Below are positions 45,319-58,282 of a stretch of 64,000 bases of DNA, piece by piece (within the stretch, counting starts at the first letter, position 1; every line of letters begins with the position of its first letter). A program made the position numbers and the translations under genes. The notes under the pieces were generated by a model that was given only the letters and a program-made list of their open reading frames with translations, did no database searches and was not told the DNA's origin. Origin of the DNA: Alisma plantago-aquatica. Taxonomy: Eukaryota > Streptophyta > Magnoliopsida > Alismatales > Alismataceae. The stretch spans positions 266,112,501 to 266,176,500 of the forward strand of contig OY856414.1 in NCBI GenBank assembly GCA_963693085.1, given 5' to 3'.

Positions 45319-48069
45319 TGTAAGGACCCTGACCTTCATTTTGGGCTTACCCTATTTTCTTTGCCTAAACCTTGTGTTTTGCCTAATCACTTGAGGTGTG
45401 ATTAGTGTTTGTTGTGTTTTGTTGTGGGGTTGAGGTGCAACTTGCAATTGACCCAAATTCTAGGGTTTCTATGTAAGCTTGTCACCTTGAGAGGCCTCCT
45501 TGTCTCTTTTGCATCCTCTACGGTTAAGAGGATGGGTTGGGGCCCTTTTTTTGAGTTGTTTGGGCCTCATTTGAGCTCGTTTAAGCTTGGGCTTGTTGTT
45601 GGGATTGAAGCCCTTCCTCCTTGCGTGAGTGTATCAGGCAAGGTTGTGCTTGGTGCCTTGTTTCGGCCATGGTCAGTCGAGCAAGGGAGGTGTATCAGCC
45701 AGGGGGTGATGGTGGGTGTGATGGGTTGCCATGTTGGGCGACACACACCCCTCCACCTAACATCATTTGTGTCAACCTCTCTTGGACACATGGTGCTTAT
45801 TGCTAGCATGTGGCTAGATCGTGGACAAGTGGTATGTGGGGTGTAAGCATGTGGCATGGACCTTGGACAAGTGTACCTAGGTTGGGCACCACCTTGCTTT
45901 GCTCTCCCCTTTACCCTCTTCTATATATGTCTCTCTTTTCTCTTACTTGGGATCTCTTTGCCCCTTAGCTGTTTGCTCTCCCATGGTGGCCGAGAAGAAG
46001 GAAGGAAAGGAGGTGTCTGATATAGCTATTGCTACTGCTGCTTTCTTCTTCCTTGGTGGTGGCTGATACATCTTGTTGATGTTCTTGCTTTCTTCTCTAA
46101 GTTGGTGGCCGAAGCTTGGAGCTTGGAGTTGTTCCTAAGGCGGGTTACATAACTCCTAACCCTAACTATACTATCTCCTTTATGTGTTGCTCTACTATGT
46201 TATCATGATCGGCCTTACATACCTTGCTAGTAATGCTTCTTACTTTAGTTGGTTATGTTGTTGCCCTACATGTGCCCTAGACTATGTGGTGAGTTGGTTT
46301 CCCTTTGTGTCAGCCTACCCTTTGGATTAGGGGATCTTGAGCAAAACCCCTCTCTCACTTTAGTTGAGAGGTGAGCTTAGGGATCCTTAGCACAAATGTG
46401 TGTGTAGTGTGTTCTTGGGCAAAACCCCTTTCTCTCCTTGGTCTTTAGAGGTGAGGCTATGCTTGGGAAAAACCCCTTTCTCACCTTGGTCTTGAGAGAT
46501 GAACCTGTGGCCTAGACGTTTGGGCGATATGTAGTGTTGAGTTGGTTGATAGGGTGTTGTTCTACCCTTGTTGACCGATAAGCTTGAGGTTGTGCAAAAC
46601 CCCTCTCACTTGGTTGTTGAGAGGTGAGCCAACACTCTTGGTATCCTTGGGTGATATGATGTGGATGGTTGTGACGAGGTTGAGACCTTCTAACCCGTAA
46701 CATCCTTGACATGGGTTATGCCTTAACCCTAGAAGTTTTGCTTAATTAAGTTATTTAGATTCTTGTATTTATCTTTTGAAAAGTAATTAAGACTAAAGGA
46801 GAGCTTATGTTTCAATTTTGGTCCTATTTGAATAATGTTGAAACAATATTTTACCTATTTTGGACTAAAGTGCAATTTACCCAATTTAAGGGGTTACCTT
46901 GCAAGTGTTACATGATAAATGTTCAACAAGTGTTATAGCATCATAAGAATGAGAATGATTCTGAGGTATGGCTTGTGGAAGCCTAAGTTCTAAAAATGAG
47001 CTTGTTTGAGTAATGCTTGTGTGTTGAATGCTAGTTTTGGTGTAATTTGCAAATTTCCCAAAATCTAGGGTTGAATATGTAAAATACCACTTGAAGAGTG
47101 TCCCTATTGTTGCTTGGTATCATTTAGAGAAAATAAAAAGAATGGGGCATCTTGTTTGAACTACTTTTGAGAAGAGATAATCTTGATAATAAAATAATCA
47201 AGATTTAAGTATAATTGAAACCCTAATTTATTTTGTAGAAAAAATAAATATATTAATTGAAGTGACCATCAACTAAAAAGGTTGTGGTTGAAATCCTATA
47301 GTGGGAGGAAGTCCAAATTCCTTGAGTGACACTGAAATATCCTAAGTAGGTGAAGAAATCCACTCACATTTGTTAATTTAAAAGTAATGTCCACTAAAAA
47401 TGGATAATAGTATTATAACGATTAAGGTGCTTAAGTGGTTGCTTTTAATTCAAGGATAATTGAGAGGATATTGAGGGAAAAAATAAGATGGCTTCGAAGG
47501 AAAGAAAGGGAGGGGGCATGTGTCAAGAAAGTGGATGAATTTTCTCCTACTTTCTCTCTCGTAGAAAATCAATTATATGTACTCGATTTACTCCTTACTT
47601 GAAAGGCTATTTTGGCAAACCACTTTTTTTTACCTTGCTTTGGCTGATGACCAAGGAGATTAGGAGCAGGAGGAAAAAGTTCCCCAAGCTGAAGGTAATC
47701 TCCATGATCATTTTCAACCTTGGATTGATGGTTGAAATCGGATTTCAACATTCATTTTCTTCTCTCTTCCATCCAATGCTCAACCTTGGCTATCTTTTGC
47801 ATCCAAAGAGTTGGAAACAAACCTTGGATAGTTGAAGGAGCTTCTTTCACCATTATAGATGAGAATCTTGAAGTTTTGAAGCTACATTTAAGGTGGGTTA
47901 TACAATTTGAACCCATCAATGTTATTATTGATTTCAATTTCTCATCATATGTTGATCTTTTATTTTTCTTCTTGAATAATTGATGAATTCATCATATATA
48001 TGACAGTAGAATTCGGAGGTTTGAAGCTTGATGATGATGAAATCATCTTAGCACACATTTCTAAAAATA

Positions 48070-48610
48070 GAAATATCAAACGACTTTCAAAATAGTTGAC
48101 CAAACGGTTTCAAACCGTTTAATGATCAAACGATTTTCAAACCGTTTAAGGGTTGAACAGTTTCAACTCAATTGAATGACCAAACGATTTCAAAGGAATC
48201 TTCAAGACCGTTTGATGGTCTAAATGGTCTCAAACCGTTCGAGGGATTAGGATTAAATGATCTCCAAGGCTGTTTAATGTCTAACGGTCTTCAAACCGTT
48301 TGAGGGATTAGAGACCAAGACCGTTTGAAGGTCTAAATTGTCTCAAACCGTTTGAAGGTTTAGGACAAGACCGTTTGAAGGTCTAAACGGTCTCAAACCG
48401 TTTGAAGGTTTAGGACAAGACCGTTTGAAGGTCTAAATGGTATCAAACCATTTAAAGGTTTAGGACAAGACCGTTTGAAGGTCTAAACGGTCTCAAACCG
48501 TTTGAAGGTTTAGGACAAGACCGTTTGAAGGTCTAAACGGTCTCAAACCGTTTGAAGGTTTAGGGCCAAACCATTTGAAGGTCTAATTGGTTCAAACTGT
48601 TTGATGATCC
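48070..48610. repeat. 50-bp minisatellite with AAACGGT/ACCGTTT palindromes
   Basis: Five near-perfect 50-bp units start at 48319, 48369, 48419, 48469 and 48519, each beginning GACCGTTTGAAGGTCTAAAC. Degenerate copies extend left to about 48070 and right to about 48610. Each unit has ACCGTTT and AAACGGT facing words, so single strands could fold. It lies inside the Gypsy-2 LTR. Confidence 0.9.
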
Positions 48611-49169
48611 AATTGATTCAAACCATGTAAGTACTAATAACCCTATAAGTGGTTGAAGAGTATCTCAAGATTGATTTCAATGGAAGTACCTCTAAAGTAT
48701 TTAGGTGATTAATACATTTAGAGTCATTATCACTTGATGCCTATGAAAGTAATAAATTCAATACACTATGATAAGCATAGGTGCATGTACTTAGTGAAAG
48801 GTTAAATCAACTAAATAAGGTATGATGGTGATGTGTGTTCCTAATACATGGAACAATGATAAGTATGATTTAATACTTAAATAATGCTATGTGCTCCAAG
48901 ATATGTGGAAGCACTGACTTAGGGTTTGGATTAATGAGGTAATTATAAAACCCTAATGAATGGAGAGTGGAAACCCTAATTAATAAGGAAAATTACAATA
49001 CATAAGTATAATTGAATACTTATGAAGGTATTATGTAATTCTAGACATATGGAACAATGAATTAGGTTTTGTATATTAATTATAATATCAATGCATTCTC
49101 CATGATGCATGGAGTTTTGAATTAGGGTTTGATCTTTGATAATGTGATCATGAAACCTTAATCGAGAAG

Positions 49170-49330
49170 TATAGGAAACCCTAACCCTAATATAGGGTGA
49201 TGTTATGTGAAACCCTAATATAGTGTGATGTTATGTGAAACCCTAATATAAGGTGATGTTATGTGAAACCCTAATATAGGGTGATGTTATGTGAAACCCT
49301 AATTGATAAAGATGGGAAACCCTAACCCTA
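49170..49330. repeat. 28-bp repeat carrying AAACCCTAA telo-box motifs
   Basis: GAAACCCTAA units recur every 28 bases at 49209, 49237, 49265 and 49293, with extra ACCCTAACCCTAA runs at both edges. The motif is the plant telomere-like telo-box; the array is internal to the Gypsy-2 LTR, not a chromosome end. Confidence 0.85.
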
Positions 49331-51163
49331 ATGAGGGAATAGTGATGTTACCTTTGTATTGCATAATGTTGATATGTAATGAATATGGTTGTAATCAAGT
49401 ATACTAACCATGAAGGTATCATGAGATAATGAGCATAACCAGGTATGAGCTATGATGTTAATGGGCCTTGTGAGCCATTATTTTATGTGTTGCCTAGTGA
49501 GAGGTGACAAGAAGTTGAATATGCTTGGTAAGCTATGTGAGATGCTTGTGTAACAAGTATCATGAATACCTTGGTCAGATGACCTGGAGGAATTAGTTAC
49601 CAGATAAGTGATAACCTTGTTCAATGATGAACTAGGGGTTTGAATAATCAGATCCAGTAAACATGGTGATGGCATTGTTGAGGGATGTGAATTCCCAATA
49701 ATGAGATAAGGGATTGAGATCCCATTGTTCTATAAAGTTTTGAAAAGCACTTGATAGAAGTATTACATGTTTCTTTGTAGCATTTGTCATAATAATTCTT
49801 ATTTGAAAACTTGATTGATGCTAAAAGAATATGGTAATGTACTTAAATAATCAAGTGGAATATTATCATGTAGAGCCATGGCCATAGATCCATCATCGTC
49901 AGTAGCTGGTGATGGCAAAATGGGTTCTCATGCTGGTTAATCTGGAGCGTATATTGTTGAATATACGAGGTTTCTCCTAGCTGAAAATAGGAGGATTAGA
50001 GTGCAACTTCGGTTGTAGACTCAATATATGTTTAAGAGCATGGTGAACAGGCCCATGGCTCAGTGTGATGGAGAATGAATGCATTCATGGATCAGAGAGC
50101 ATGGTGAACTGGCCCGTGGCTCATATTTACTAGCGTCGGGACCTGTACCAAGGTAGGCTAGAGAAAGGGTAGCCTATGGGAGCTAACCTTGTGATTGAGG
50201 TCACTTAAGCAAGAGACTGTGGTCCTGCTCGTGACAGATGAGATCGTGGAGTCTGACTCTTCCTTTGATCTTGTATGGCACCGACTTTGGGTTTCACAAC
50301 CGAAGGTTGGATTTGAGCGGTACGGCTCACTTCCTCAGTGCATAAGAATGATTGTAAAATGTAATCAGTCATGTAGCATATTTGCTTAAGGACGAAATAT
50401 GGAAATCATTGGTTGATGTTACATTGCTTATTGTATCCTAAAGGGATAGATTATATCATGTTCTTCATATTCCTTATTAAAATTAATAGATGAATTACTA
50501 CTTTATCATTTGTAGCTGTAATGCTTTAAGAAATGATATTGCTCTATTCTGCTTAATAATGATTAAATCCTACTTTTCAATATAGATTCCTCTACTCAGT
50601 TTATTACTATTTATCTGCAATAATAGTATTTATGGCAGAGAGTTATATCTCTCGCTGGGACATGGGTCTCACTCTGTTGATCCCCAACATTTTTAGGTGG
50701 ACGCAGACGAGGAGGCAGGTGCCATACACTAGGGGAAGGACAGCAACATCAGGGATAGCAGTGATATCTCAGGTGGAGATATTGACTGTGTCGTGTCTTG
50801 TAGTTATGAGTCCTATGTGTCATCTCTATTCTCTCAGGTCCTTGGAGTCAGTAGTTAGTTCTTTAATGATCAATCTGAGATTTTTGCATTGAATGCCTCA
50901 AGGTTTTATGTTTCTTATGTGTAGATTTAACAGAGCAACAGTTGTATGTAATCCTCGAGAAAAGAAGGTACATGGTATGTAATATGTGGAACAGAATGTA
51001 TATATAATATTTTGGTTCTTGTTATATGATTTTTCCTAGAAATGGATCTCTTTGCAAATGGTTTAAATTTTTAGTGATTTTTGTTAATCTGTTGTTTATG
51101 TTTAATTCTACTTAATTGTAAAGATTTGTTTATCGGCTTGGTAACTATTTCGTAACAAGTTTT

Positions 51164-51175
51164 TGGTATCAAAGC
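51164..51175 (+). promoter_or_regulatory. Gypsy-2 primer binding site, one mismatch
   Basis: TGGTATCAAAGC differs from the initiator-Met site TGGTATCAGAGC at one base, a G-to-A change consistent with decay. Confidence 0.75.
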
Positions 51176-51290
51176 TTAAGGTTCGTTGAGTCTACAGAGA
51201 CATAGGATTAAGGTCGTTGAGTCTGTTCTAGTGTCTTCCAGTTTATCTGATAGTGACTTCTTCTCTCAGGAGAAGAACTAAAGCTTGAAG

Positions 51291-52500
51291 ATGGCTGGAT
51301 CACACGAAGAACATGCTGCTAAAAGCAGTGTTGCTGCACCAGGAGGAGGTGTAAGGGATCAGGATAGAGAAGAACTAGTATCTGAACATCCCCAGCTTGA
51401 CCAAGATACACTAGAAAACCCATCTTTCCATGCTTTTTTGGGCAGTTCATGGTGACTATGACACATATGGCAGATAGGATACCACCACCTGCACCTAGGG
51501 CACCAACTCACAATGAGGGACATGGAGCTGGTAAGACTTTTGAATGGCTTCGATGGGTAGGAGCCATTGATTATGCTGGTACAACTGACCCAGCAGACGC
51601 AGACTTGCGGCTGACTGAGATGGAAAAGGCCTTCAGAATTCTTAATATCCCAGAAGTTGAGAAGGTTAGACATGCGATGTACCTATTGAAGGGGAGTGCT
51701 GGCCATTGGTGGGCCATAGAAGAAGGCAAAAGGCCAGGTGTTGAAGTCGTATGGGAAGAATTCTGATGTGAATATGTTAGTAGATATTTACCCAAGACTT
51801 ACCTGGATGAGAAAATCTCTCAGTTTGAGCGGATAAAGCAAGGACCAATGAACATTAGTGAGTATGAGGTTAAGTTTATGGAGCTTTTATGGTTCTATCC
51901 GCACATGGCTGCTACAGATGAGGAGAGGATTCATCATTTTGGAAAGGGTTTGAATGTTGATTTAACAACACCAGTATCCTCTCTAGAGAATAGAGAGAGG
52001 TTTGCCACCTTTGTGGAGTCAGTTAGGCAGATAGAAAGGTATGTGGCTGAGAAACGTCAAGCCAACAGTAAGAAGGTGTATACACAATTCCAAGGACAGA
52101 GGTCCGAAAGTTTTAAGAAACCAAGGTTTTCTGCACCAACAACACCACTGAGGTTTAATTCTCAGACACAGTGGACATCCAGCAAGGGTAGAGGTCATAG
52201 TTTACCACCATAGGGAGCCCACAGCTCAGCATCATTTCCAATAATAGGATCGTCTAGACCACAGTGGAAGAACATAGTTTGTTACAAATGTGGGAAGATG
52301 GGACATCTGATGAAAGATTGTCTAGCTAGAGACGTGAGTGTAACCCAACCACCGAGGCAGAGTCAACAAGGCTCTCAGAAGTGATAGTTTAGTAGTGGCA
52401 CATGAGGACATGGACAGGCATCCCAAGCTGGTTCATCTGCACCCAACAACAGGGTGAGTGGTCGACAACTAGCAACGGTAAGATTCTATGCTATGAATTA
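51291..52500 (+). pseudogene. gag: Gypsy-2 gag, broken
   Basis: ATG 51291 (MAGSHEEHAAKSSVAA) parallels Gypsy-1 gag. The gag domain is clear: GKTFEWLRWV, LKGSAGHWWA, MNISEYEVKFMELL, FVESVRQIE. The zinc knuckle CYKCGKMGHLMKDC (from 52280) keeps all ligands. Damage: a frameshift near 51449, TGA at 51764-51766, TAG at 52211-52213, and further stops near 52383 and 52499. Confidence 0.85.
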
Positions 52501-52510
52501 GCCAAAAGTA

Positions 52511-54816
52511 GTGGTCAATCCACGAGTCATGACAGGTCAGATGGAATTATTTCATTCTGATATATCTTCATCCTTCTTTGTATCTATTTTGATTGATCTG
52601 GGTGCTACGCATTCCTTTATCACTCGAGAAGTGATTCATGACTGTAATATGACTGTCAGTCATAGAGCAGATAACTTGTTATTAGAAACTCCATTAGTTG
52701 GATCTGTAGTGTTGCAGGAGGTATGTTCTCTCTGTGTTCTTTCTTTTTCAGAACATAGCATTCAGGTGGATCTTATACCACTTGAGATGCATGGGTTCGA
52801 CATAATCCTTAGGATGGACACCCTAGAAAAGTATAAGGTTGTCTTGGATTGCGGTTCCAAGCAGGCTATGTTCACAGACAATAGTGATACATGGGTTTTT
52901 CAGGGGGACAGAAAGATTCTTTCAACCTGTCTAGTGTCAGCAATGGTAGATGAGAATTTGATGAGACAAGGATGCTTTGCATTCTTGGCACATGTGGTAG
53001 ATAACAGGGCAGAGAGTCCTAGTCTTTCCGAAGTTCTGATTGTTAGAGAGTTTGAGGATGTGTTTCCTGAGGAACTTCCAGGTGTTCCTCCACCCCGAGA
53101 GATTGATTTCAAGATTAATATAATCCCGAGTACACAACCAATAGCTCAAACACCTTATAGAATGGCACCTGTTGAGATGGAAGAACTCAAGAAAAAGTTA
53201 CAGGAATTACTTGAAAAGGGTTTTATTCGACTGAGTACTTCACCATGGATTGCTCTAGTTATTTTTGTTAAAAATAAAGATGGGTCTATGTGATTATGCA
53301 TCGACTATAGACATCTAAACAAAGTAACCATAAAGAACAAATATCCTCTGCCAAGGATAGATGACTTGTTTGACCAATTGTGTGGTGCAACTATATTCTC
53401 TAAAATAGATCTGAGGTCAGGATACCATTAGTTACGCATCAAGGAGAGTGACATACCTAAATCAGCTTTCAGAACAAGGTATGGTCACTATGAGTTCATA
53501 GTTATGTCGTTTGGGCTAACTAATGCACCAGCTGCATTCATGGAACTCATGAACAGAATCTTCCAGTCATTCCTTGATCAATTCATAGTAGTCTTTATAG
53601 ATGACATCCTGATTTAAAGTAGAGCTCGACAACATGAGCAACACCTTCGTCAGGCCTTGACTCTACTGAGAGAGCACAAGCTATATGCTAAATTCAGTAA
53701 GTGTGAATTCTATTTATCAGAAGTGTCTTTCCTAGGACACATAATATCTGCCTCAGGTATCCGTGTCAATCCTAAAAAGGTAGAATCTGTCTTGGAGTGG
53801 GAACAGCCAAAGACGCCAACGGAGATATGTAGTTTTCTAAGACTGGCAGGATACTATAGGAGGTTCATTAAGAACTTCAGTTCTATAGCATTATCCCTAA
53901 CCAAGTTGACCAGGAAGGAGGTTCCTTTTGTCTGGAATGACAAGTGTCAACATTCTTTCCAGTTGTTGAAACAAAGGTTAACAAGCGTGCCTGTGTTAGT
54001 GTTACCTGCACAGGGAAACGGATATATTGTTTTCTGTGATGCTTCAAAGAATGGTCTAGGATGTGTGTTGATGCAGGATAAACAAGTAATTTCTTTTGCC
54101 TCTCGACAACTTAAGAAACATGAGGAAAATTATCCAACACATGATCTAGAATTAGCTGTAGTGGTTCATGCATTGAAGATCTGGAGACATTATCTCTATG
54201 GAGAGACATTCCAGATTTTCACAGACCATAAGAACCTAAAATACATCTTTTCACAACATGAGCTGAATATGAGACAATGCCGCTGGATGGAGTTAATCAA
54301 GGACTATGATTGTACAATTTATTATCATCCAGGAAAGGCTAATGTAGTGACCGGTGCACTAAGTAGAAAATCATCATCACCAAACATAGACAAAGCACAG
54401 TTGAACTCTTTAGTGTGCTTTAAACGAGACATGTTTGTTTCTTTGAGGCAAAACAATGTATAACTTAAAGTATCTTTGTTAGCTAGACTGTTAGCTGAGA
54501 TGCACAAAAAACTTACTCTGAAACAAAAGATCAAGGAGGCACAATAGGCTAATACTGCGATTCAACAGATCAGGTCAGAGTATGGTAGTGAGAAATGGGA
54601 TGGTTTTCATGAGTCAGATGATGAGGTAGTCTGTTACCATGGTAGGATGGTAGTACCTGATACCAATGACTTAAGGAAGTTAGTCATGGAGGAAGCTCAT
54701 TCATCTATGTATGCAATGCATCCAGGGAGCACCAAAATGTATCATAACTTGAAAGATATGTATTGGTGGCCTGGTTTGTAGAAAGATGTAGTTGAGTTTG
54801 TTATGTGGTGTCCAGT
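52511..54816 (+). pseudogene. pol: Gypsy-2 pol, broken and truncated
   Basis: Protease site LIDLGATHSFITR (Asp-Leu-Gly rather than Asp-Ser-Gly). Then VFPEELPGVPPPREIDF, reverse transcriptase ([48 protein letters not shown]) and RNase H ([28 protein letters not shown]). The integrase zinc region (MHPGSTKMYHNLKDMYWW) is cut at 54816. All in one frame but with stops at 53291-53293, near 53430, near 53615, 54461-54463 and others, mostly TAG/TGA/TAA at expected Gln or Arg positions. Confidence 0.88.
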
Positions 54817-56702
54817 TGATAACACCCATTTTTGTGGTATTTATGACCCATATTTCGTTGTCAAAACTGCCCTTTTAAACTGTTTTCCTCTCCATTTTGT
54901 CATGTTTTTGAATAAATGAGTCACACTATGCTCTTAACTCATTTTTATCATCTTTTATAGAGTTTTTCCTCACTTTTCTAATCAAAATTAGCAAAACGGC
55001 CCGTCCCGGCCCACTTACAAAGAATCAACCTTTTACTAGTTGCATGACACGTCCACCACCCATCGCGGATGCTGGACGATAGGGGGACAACTCGACACGA
55101 GTGTGTCATGCGGTACGGTCACTAACGGATGACACACCATTTACCCAACAGAGATCTCTGACCACCACAACTAATCAGCCTGTTAGGGCATGTCGCGCGA
55201 TACGAGCCGCTCACCGAAAGCAACTGCCCGTCGTGCTCGATACCTTCATAACTCGACACATGATATCCAAGCTACGCCAGATGACACACACGTGTCAATC
55301 ATCCCTGAAGCCACACATGCGGAGACGATAAAGAGTATGTGGCACCCAGAGATCTGCAACCTCTTCCAACCGCTGCCTATAAATAGCAGCTACATGACCT
55401 CGATGGGACAGGTCGGGATCTCACGAAAGCTAACTTTGGAAAGCATCTGGAGCTAGTGTGTCACGTCCCAGAGATGTGTCGGGTGATACTAGGTGAGCAC
55501 TTACCCAACCTGAGAGGGGTGGGAGTGGTTCACTTAGAATCTGTCTCGGTAGCCGCAACAGCCCGATATCGACCAAGGAGGACACTCGATGTGCCGGGTT
55601 CCTAGATGGACCCCTGCCTGAGACGGCTCGCCTCTACACCTGATACAAGCAACCTGATACCCTAAGTCATCTCTTGCCCGACACGATATTGATCCCGATA
55701 CAGAACACCCATCACAGTGTGTAGCCTGAGAGGGTGGTATCCTGACCAAGACTGTATCGGGGAGGGTGCCTTGACCGATATGCTTGCCCATCACGACATA
55801 CCTCCTAACAGGGCTGGTCGCCCGACATGAGCATGTTGGCCAGAGCTCCCACCCGATATCAGGCTAGAGGCACCTTAGGGGTCTGATGTTGTATGTCGCC
55901 CTCCAAAATCAAGGAGGCAACACTTATCTTCCCTTTTTCAGTCATTTACTTTATTTATTTATGCAATGTAACTAAACCTTTTATACAATGCTCATGCTAA
56001 TGGAATTAGAGGAGTTTTAATACATGTTGCTCTAAGTTTGGTCCCTTTTGTTGGATGATTGCTTTCTAGCATCCAAACTCTAGCTTGTATGCTTGGATCA
56101 TGTTTTGACTAGCTATCGAATCGTGTTTCCCGTTACAGCTCCCTTAAGAGAGGTGTTGTAACTCTAGAGTTTGGTCCGATTAGGGAGTACGAGAGTACCC
56201 AGGGTCGGAGTTGTTTCGGTTATCTTTCCACTCCAACCCATGTCCACCACCTTTGAGAGAAGGTGTTGGTGCTTAGTCAGAGGTACTCTTTTCGAGAGAA
56301 GGGGTACTGGATGTTTTCCAATGCCGCTTGTTATGCCTAAGCTTTCCTCCTTCGTTCCTTACTGAGGCAATAATGTTATCTCCTCTGATTCTGTTGCACA
56401 AACCCCCTAAAAATTGATAAATGCTAAAACCTTAATCTTCCTTGTAACTCCATTTGGAGATAGTTTTATTTGGTTTTACCGACCTTTACTTACCGTTCCC
56501 TCAGGAACATTTTCTTACCCTTCTTTTATTAGAGTGTAGAGTGTTGATTCCGCGTTCTTAGCACGACCACCCTTACCCCTATGGTTTGACCCTGATCGCT
56601 ACTTCAGACCCCGTCATCGTTGCGGGGGCCTAAGAGTCGGGTTATTTAAAAGTCCGACTACTTCAAATCCGTTCCTTTTGGACGCGCGATTTAGGCCGGT
56701 CA
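54817..56702 (+). repeat. Athila 5' LTR, about 1.89 kb
   Basis: Starts TGATAACACCC and ends CCGGTCA just before the primer site. It contains a TATA box at 55378 and scattered CCCGATA, CGATAC and CGACAC words (55080-55870). Confidence 0.82.
55378..55385 (+). promoter_or_regulatory. TATA box of the Athila LTR
   Basis: TATAAATA within GCCTATAAATAGCAGC, in GC-richer surroundings, about 560 bases into the LTR. Confidence 0.65.
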
Positions 56703-56708
56703 ACTTTT

Positions 56709-56726
56709 TGGCGTCGTTGTCGGGGA
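56709..56726 (+). promoter_or_regulatory. Athila primer binding site (tRNA-Asp-like), two mismatches
   Basis: TGGCGTCGTTGTCGGGGA differs from the usual Athila site only by two C-to-T changes. Confidence 0.8.
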
Positions 56727-56942
56727 CAAGGCAAAACGATACTGTTAACGAACCCAAACCCACTAACTACACTCCCATGCCTCAAGCTTAGTAATAAGCT
56801 TGACAACACTATTTCTTTTAGTCTTCTAACCTGAATGTGTATAGAATAGTTTGTTTCATTAACACAAGTTTTCTAACTTGATTATACGTTCTATTCAGGT
56901 ACTCAGGGAAGAAGCACTCTACTCGGTTGAGCATTGTTCATC

Positions 56943-58282
56943 ATGCCACCTCGTGTGGAACTACCTCTTTCTGAGGATGAGCAAAATGCTAGAGTTGGAC
57001 CACACTCACCTCCGCATGGGAACGATGACCGTTACAATAGTGATCATTTACATGAAGAGCAAGAAGAACCTGAATCAAAACAACTCGGGGATGATCATCA
57101 TGAAAGACATCATCATCGCTGTAGGCACAGAAGGAATCATTGTAATCAAGAGCAGAATCATACGAACAACAACAGTGAAGATTCCGACGAAGAAGAAAAG
57201 ACCCTCCGAGAGTTGGCTGCCACGAAGGCCAACAACTCAAGATGCCCAGTTGTGATCCCAAGGTTTGACGATGTAAACTTCGAATTGAAGCCAGTTGTGA
57301 TCTCCATGATTCAAATAAAAGCTTTATGGGAAGTTCCAAGAATGACAACCCCTACCATCACCTTGATGCTTTCAAAAATATCTGTGATACCATCAAAATG
57401 AGGGGAGTGCCACAAGAAGTAATCTATTGCAAGGGTTTCATCTTCTCTTTGGAGGATAAGGCACTGTCATGGTACCTTGGACTGCCACATCAATCTCTGA
57501 ACGGATGGAATTATTTAGCGGATGCCTTCGTAAACAAGTTCTACCCTACAAAGAAGATCATTAGGAACAGAAAGAAGATCACGTCTTTCACCCAGAAGCC
57601 AGGAGAAAACTTACATGAAGCCTGGGAAAGATACCAGGAGTATCAGAGAGACTTCCCTCACCACAACTACAAGAAAGGTTTCCTGATAACAATGTTCTAC
57701 AATGGTCTGACCCTTGAAGAAAGAGTATCGCTAAATGCAGCTACAGGAAGTGACTTTCTTGGGAAGAAGCCCAGTATATCTAAAAAGATCATAGAAAACA
57801 TGGCAGAACTACAAGCCGGTACTGACTACAACATGACTGATAGAGGATATGCTAAGAAAGCTGCTAATGAAGGACCATCGATCGAATCCAAGGCTCTTGA
57901 AGCAATCACCTCTCAAATCCAAAAGATAGCCACTAATGTCAGACAGTTAAAGGAATCAGGAGGGAAAGGAAAGAAACTGATTGAGAAGGTGATGATGTGT
58001 GTCACTTGCAGAGAAGGTGGACACGGTATTGATAACTGCATTTACACCCGACCCGACAAGTCAAGTGAAAGCGAATACGAAGCAGAGGAAGCTGAGAACA
58101 TTTCTTTTGTCAACTTCAAAAGACTAGACCACCCTGGTTTTAGTTATGGAAACACGGATGCGGTGGAAAACTCGCATCAGTTGAATAATCCTCCCAAGCA
58201 GCCGCAAGGTTTCGAGAAAAGAGGTGGACAAGGTCAGTACACCAGAACGACCAATTTTCAATCAAACAAGGCAAACTTTTAG
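56943..58282 (+). pseudogene. gag: Athila gag, broken
   Basis: Starts ATG 56943 (MPPRVELPLSEDE) with an acidic and His-rich head. A frameshift at about 57310-57325 splits it; the second part carries the retrotransposon gag domain (LEDKALSWYLGLP, WNYLADAFVNKFYP, KITSFTQKPGENLHEAWERY, FYNGLTLEERVSLNAA). The zinc knuckle CVTCREGGHGIDNC keeps its ligands. Stops TAG 58280-58282 and TAA 58286-58288 follow; the same frame then continues into the pol-linked region, as expected for one gag-pol polyprotein. Confidence 0.85.

Larger units (their letters stand above)
45319..51157 (+). repeat. Gypsy-2 5' LTR, about 5.84 kb
   Basis: Starts TGTAAGGACC, ends CGTAACA before the primer site. Its first 1.4 kb and last 1.3 kb align with the Gypsy-1 LTR (shared phrases such as CCGAAGGTTGGATTTGAGCG). 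The middle, about 46740-49860, is mostly private and holds a 50-bp minisatellite and a 28-bp telo-box repeat. No coding content. Confidence 0.88.
45319..54816 (+). mobile_element. Gypsy-2: decayed chromovirus, cut in integrase by Athila
   Basis: LTR 45319-51157, primer site, gag and pol as far as the integrase zinc region, then interrupted at 54817. The LTR start (TGTAAGGACCCTGACC), TATA offset and proteins show it is a relative of Gypsy-1. It sits in Copia-2 ORF3; the left flank TACCT (45314-45318) is the expected target duplication, but the right end is outside the window. Confidence 0.9.

Noticed and set aside
49170..49330. Telomere or interstitial telomere
   Set aside because: Motifs are spaced every 28 bp rather than in continuous 7-bp repeats, and lie inside an LTR.
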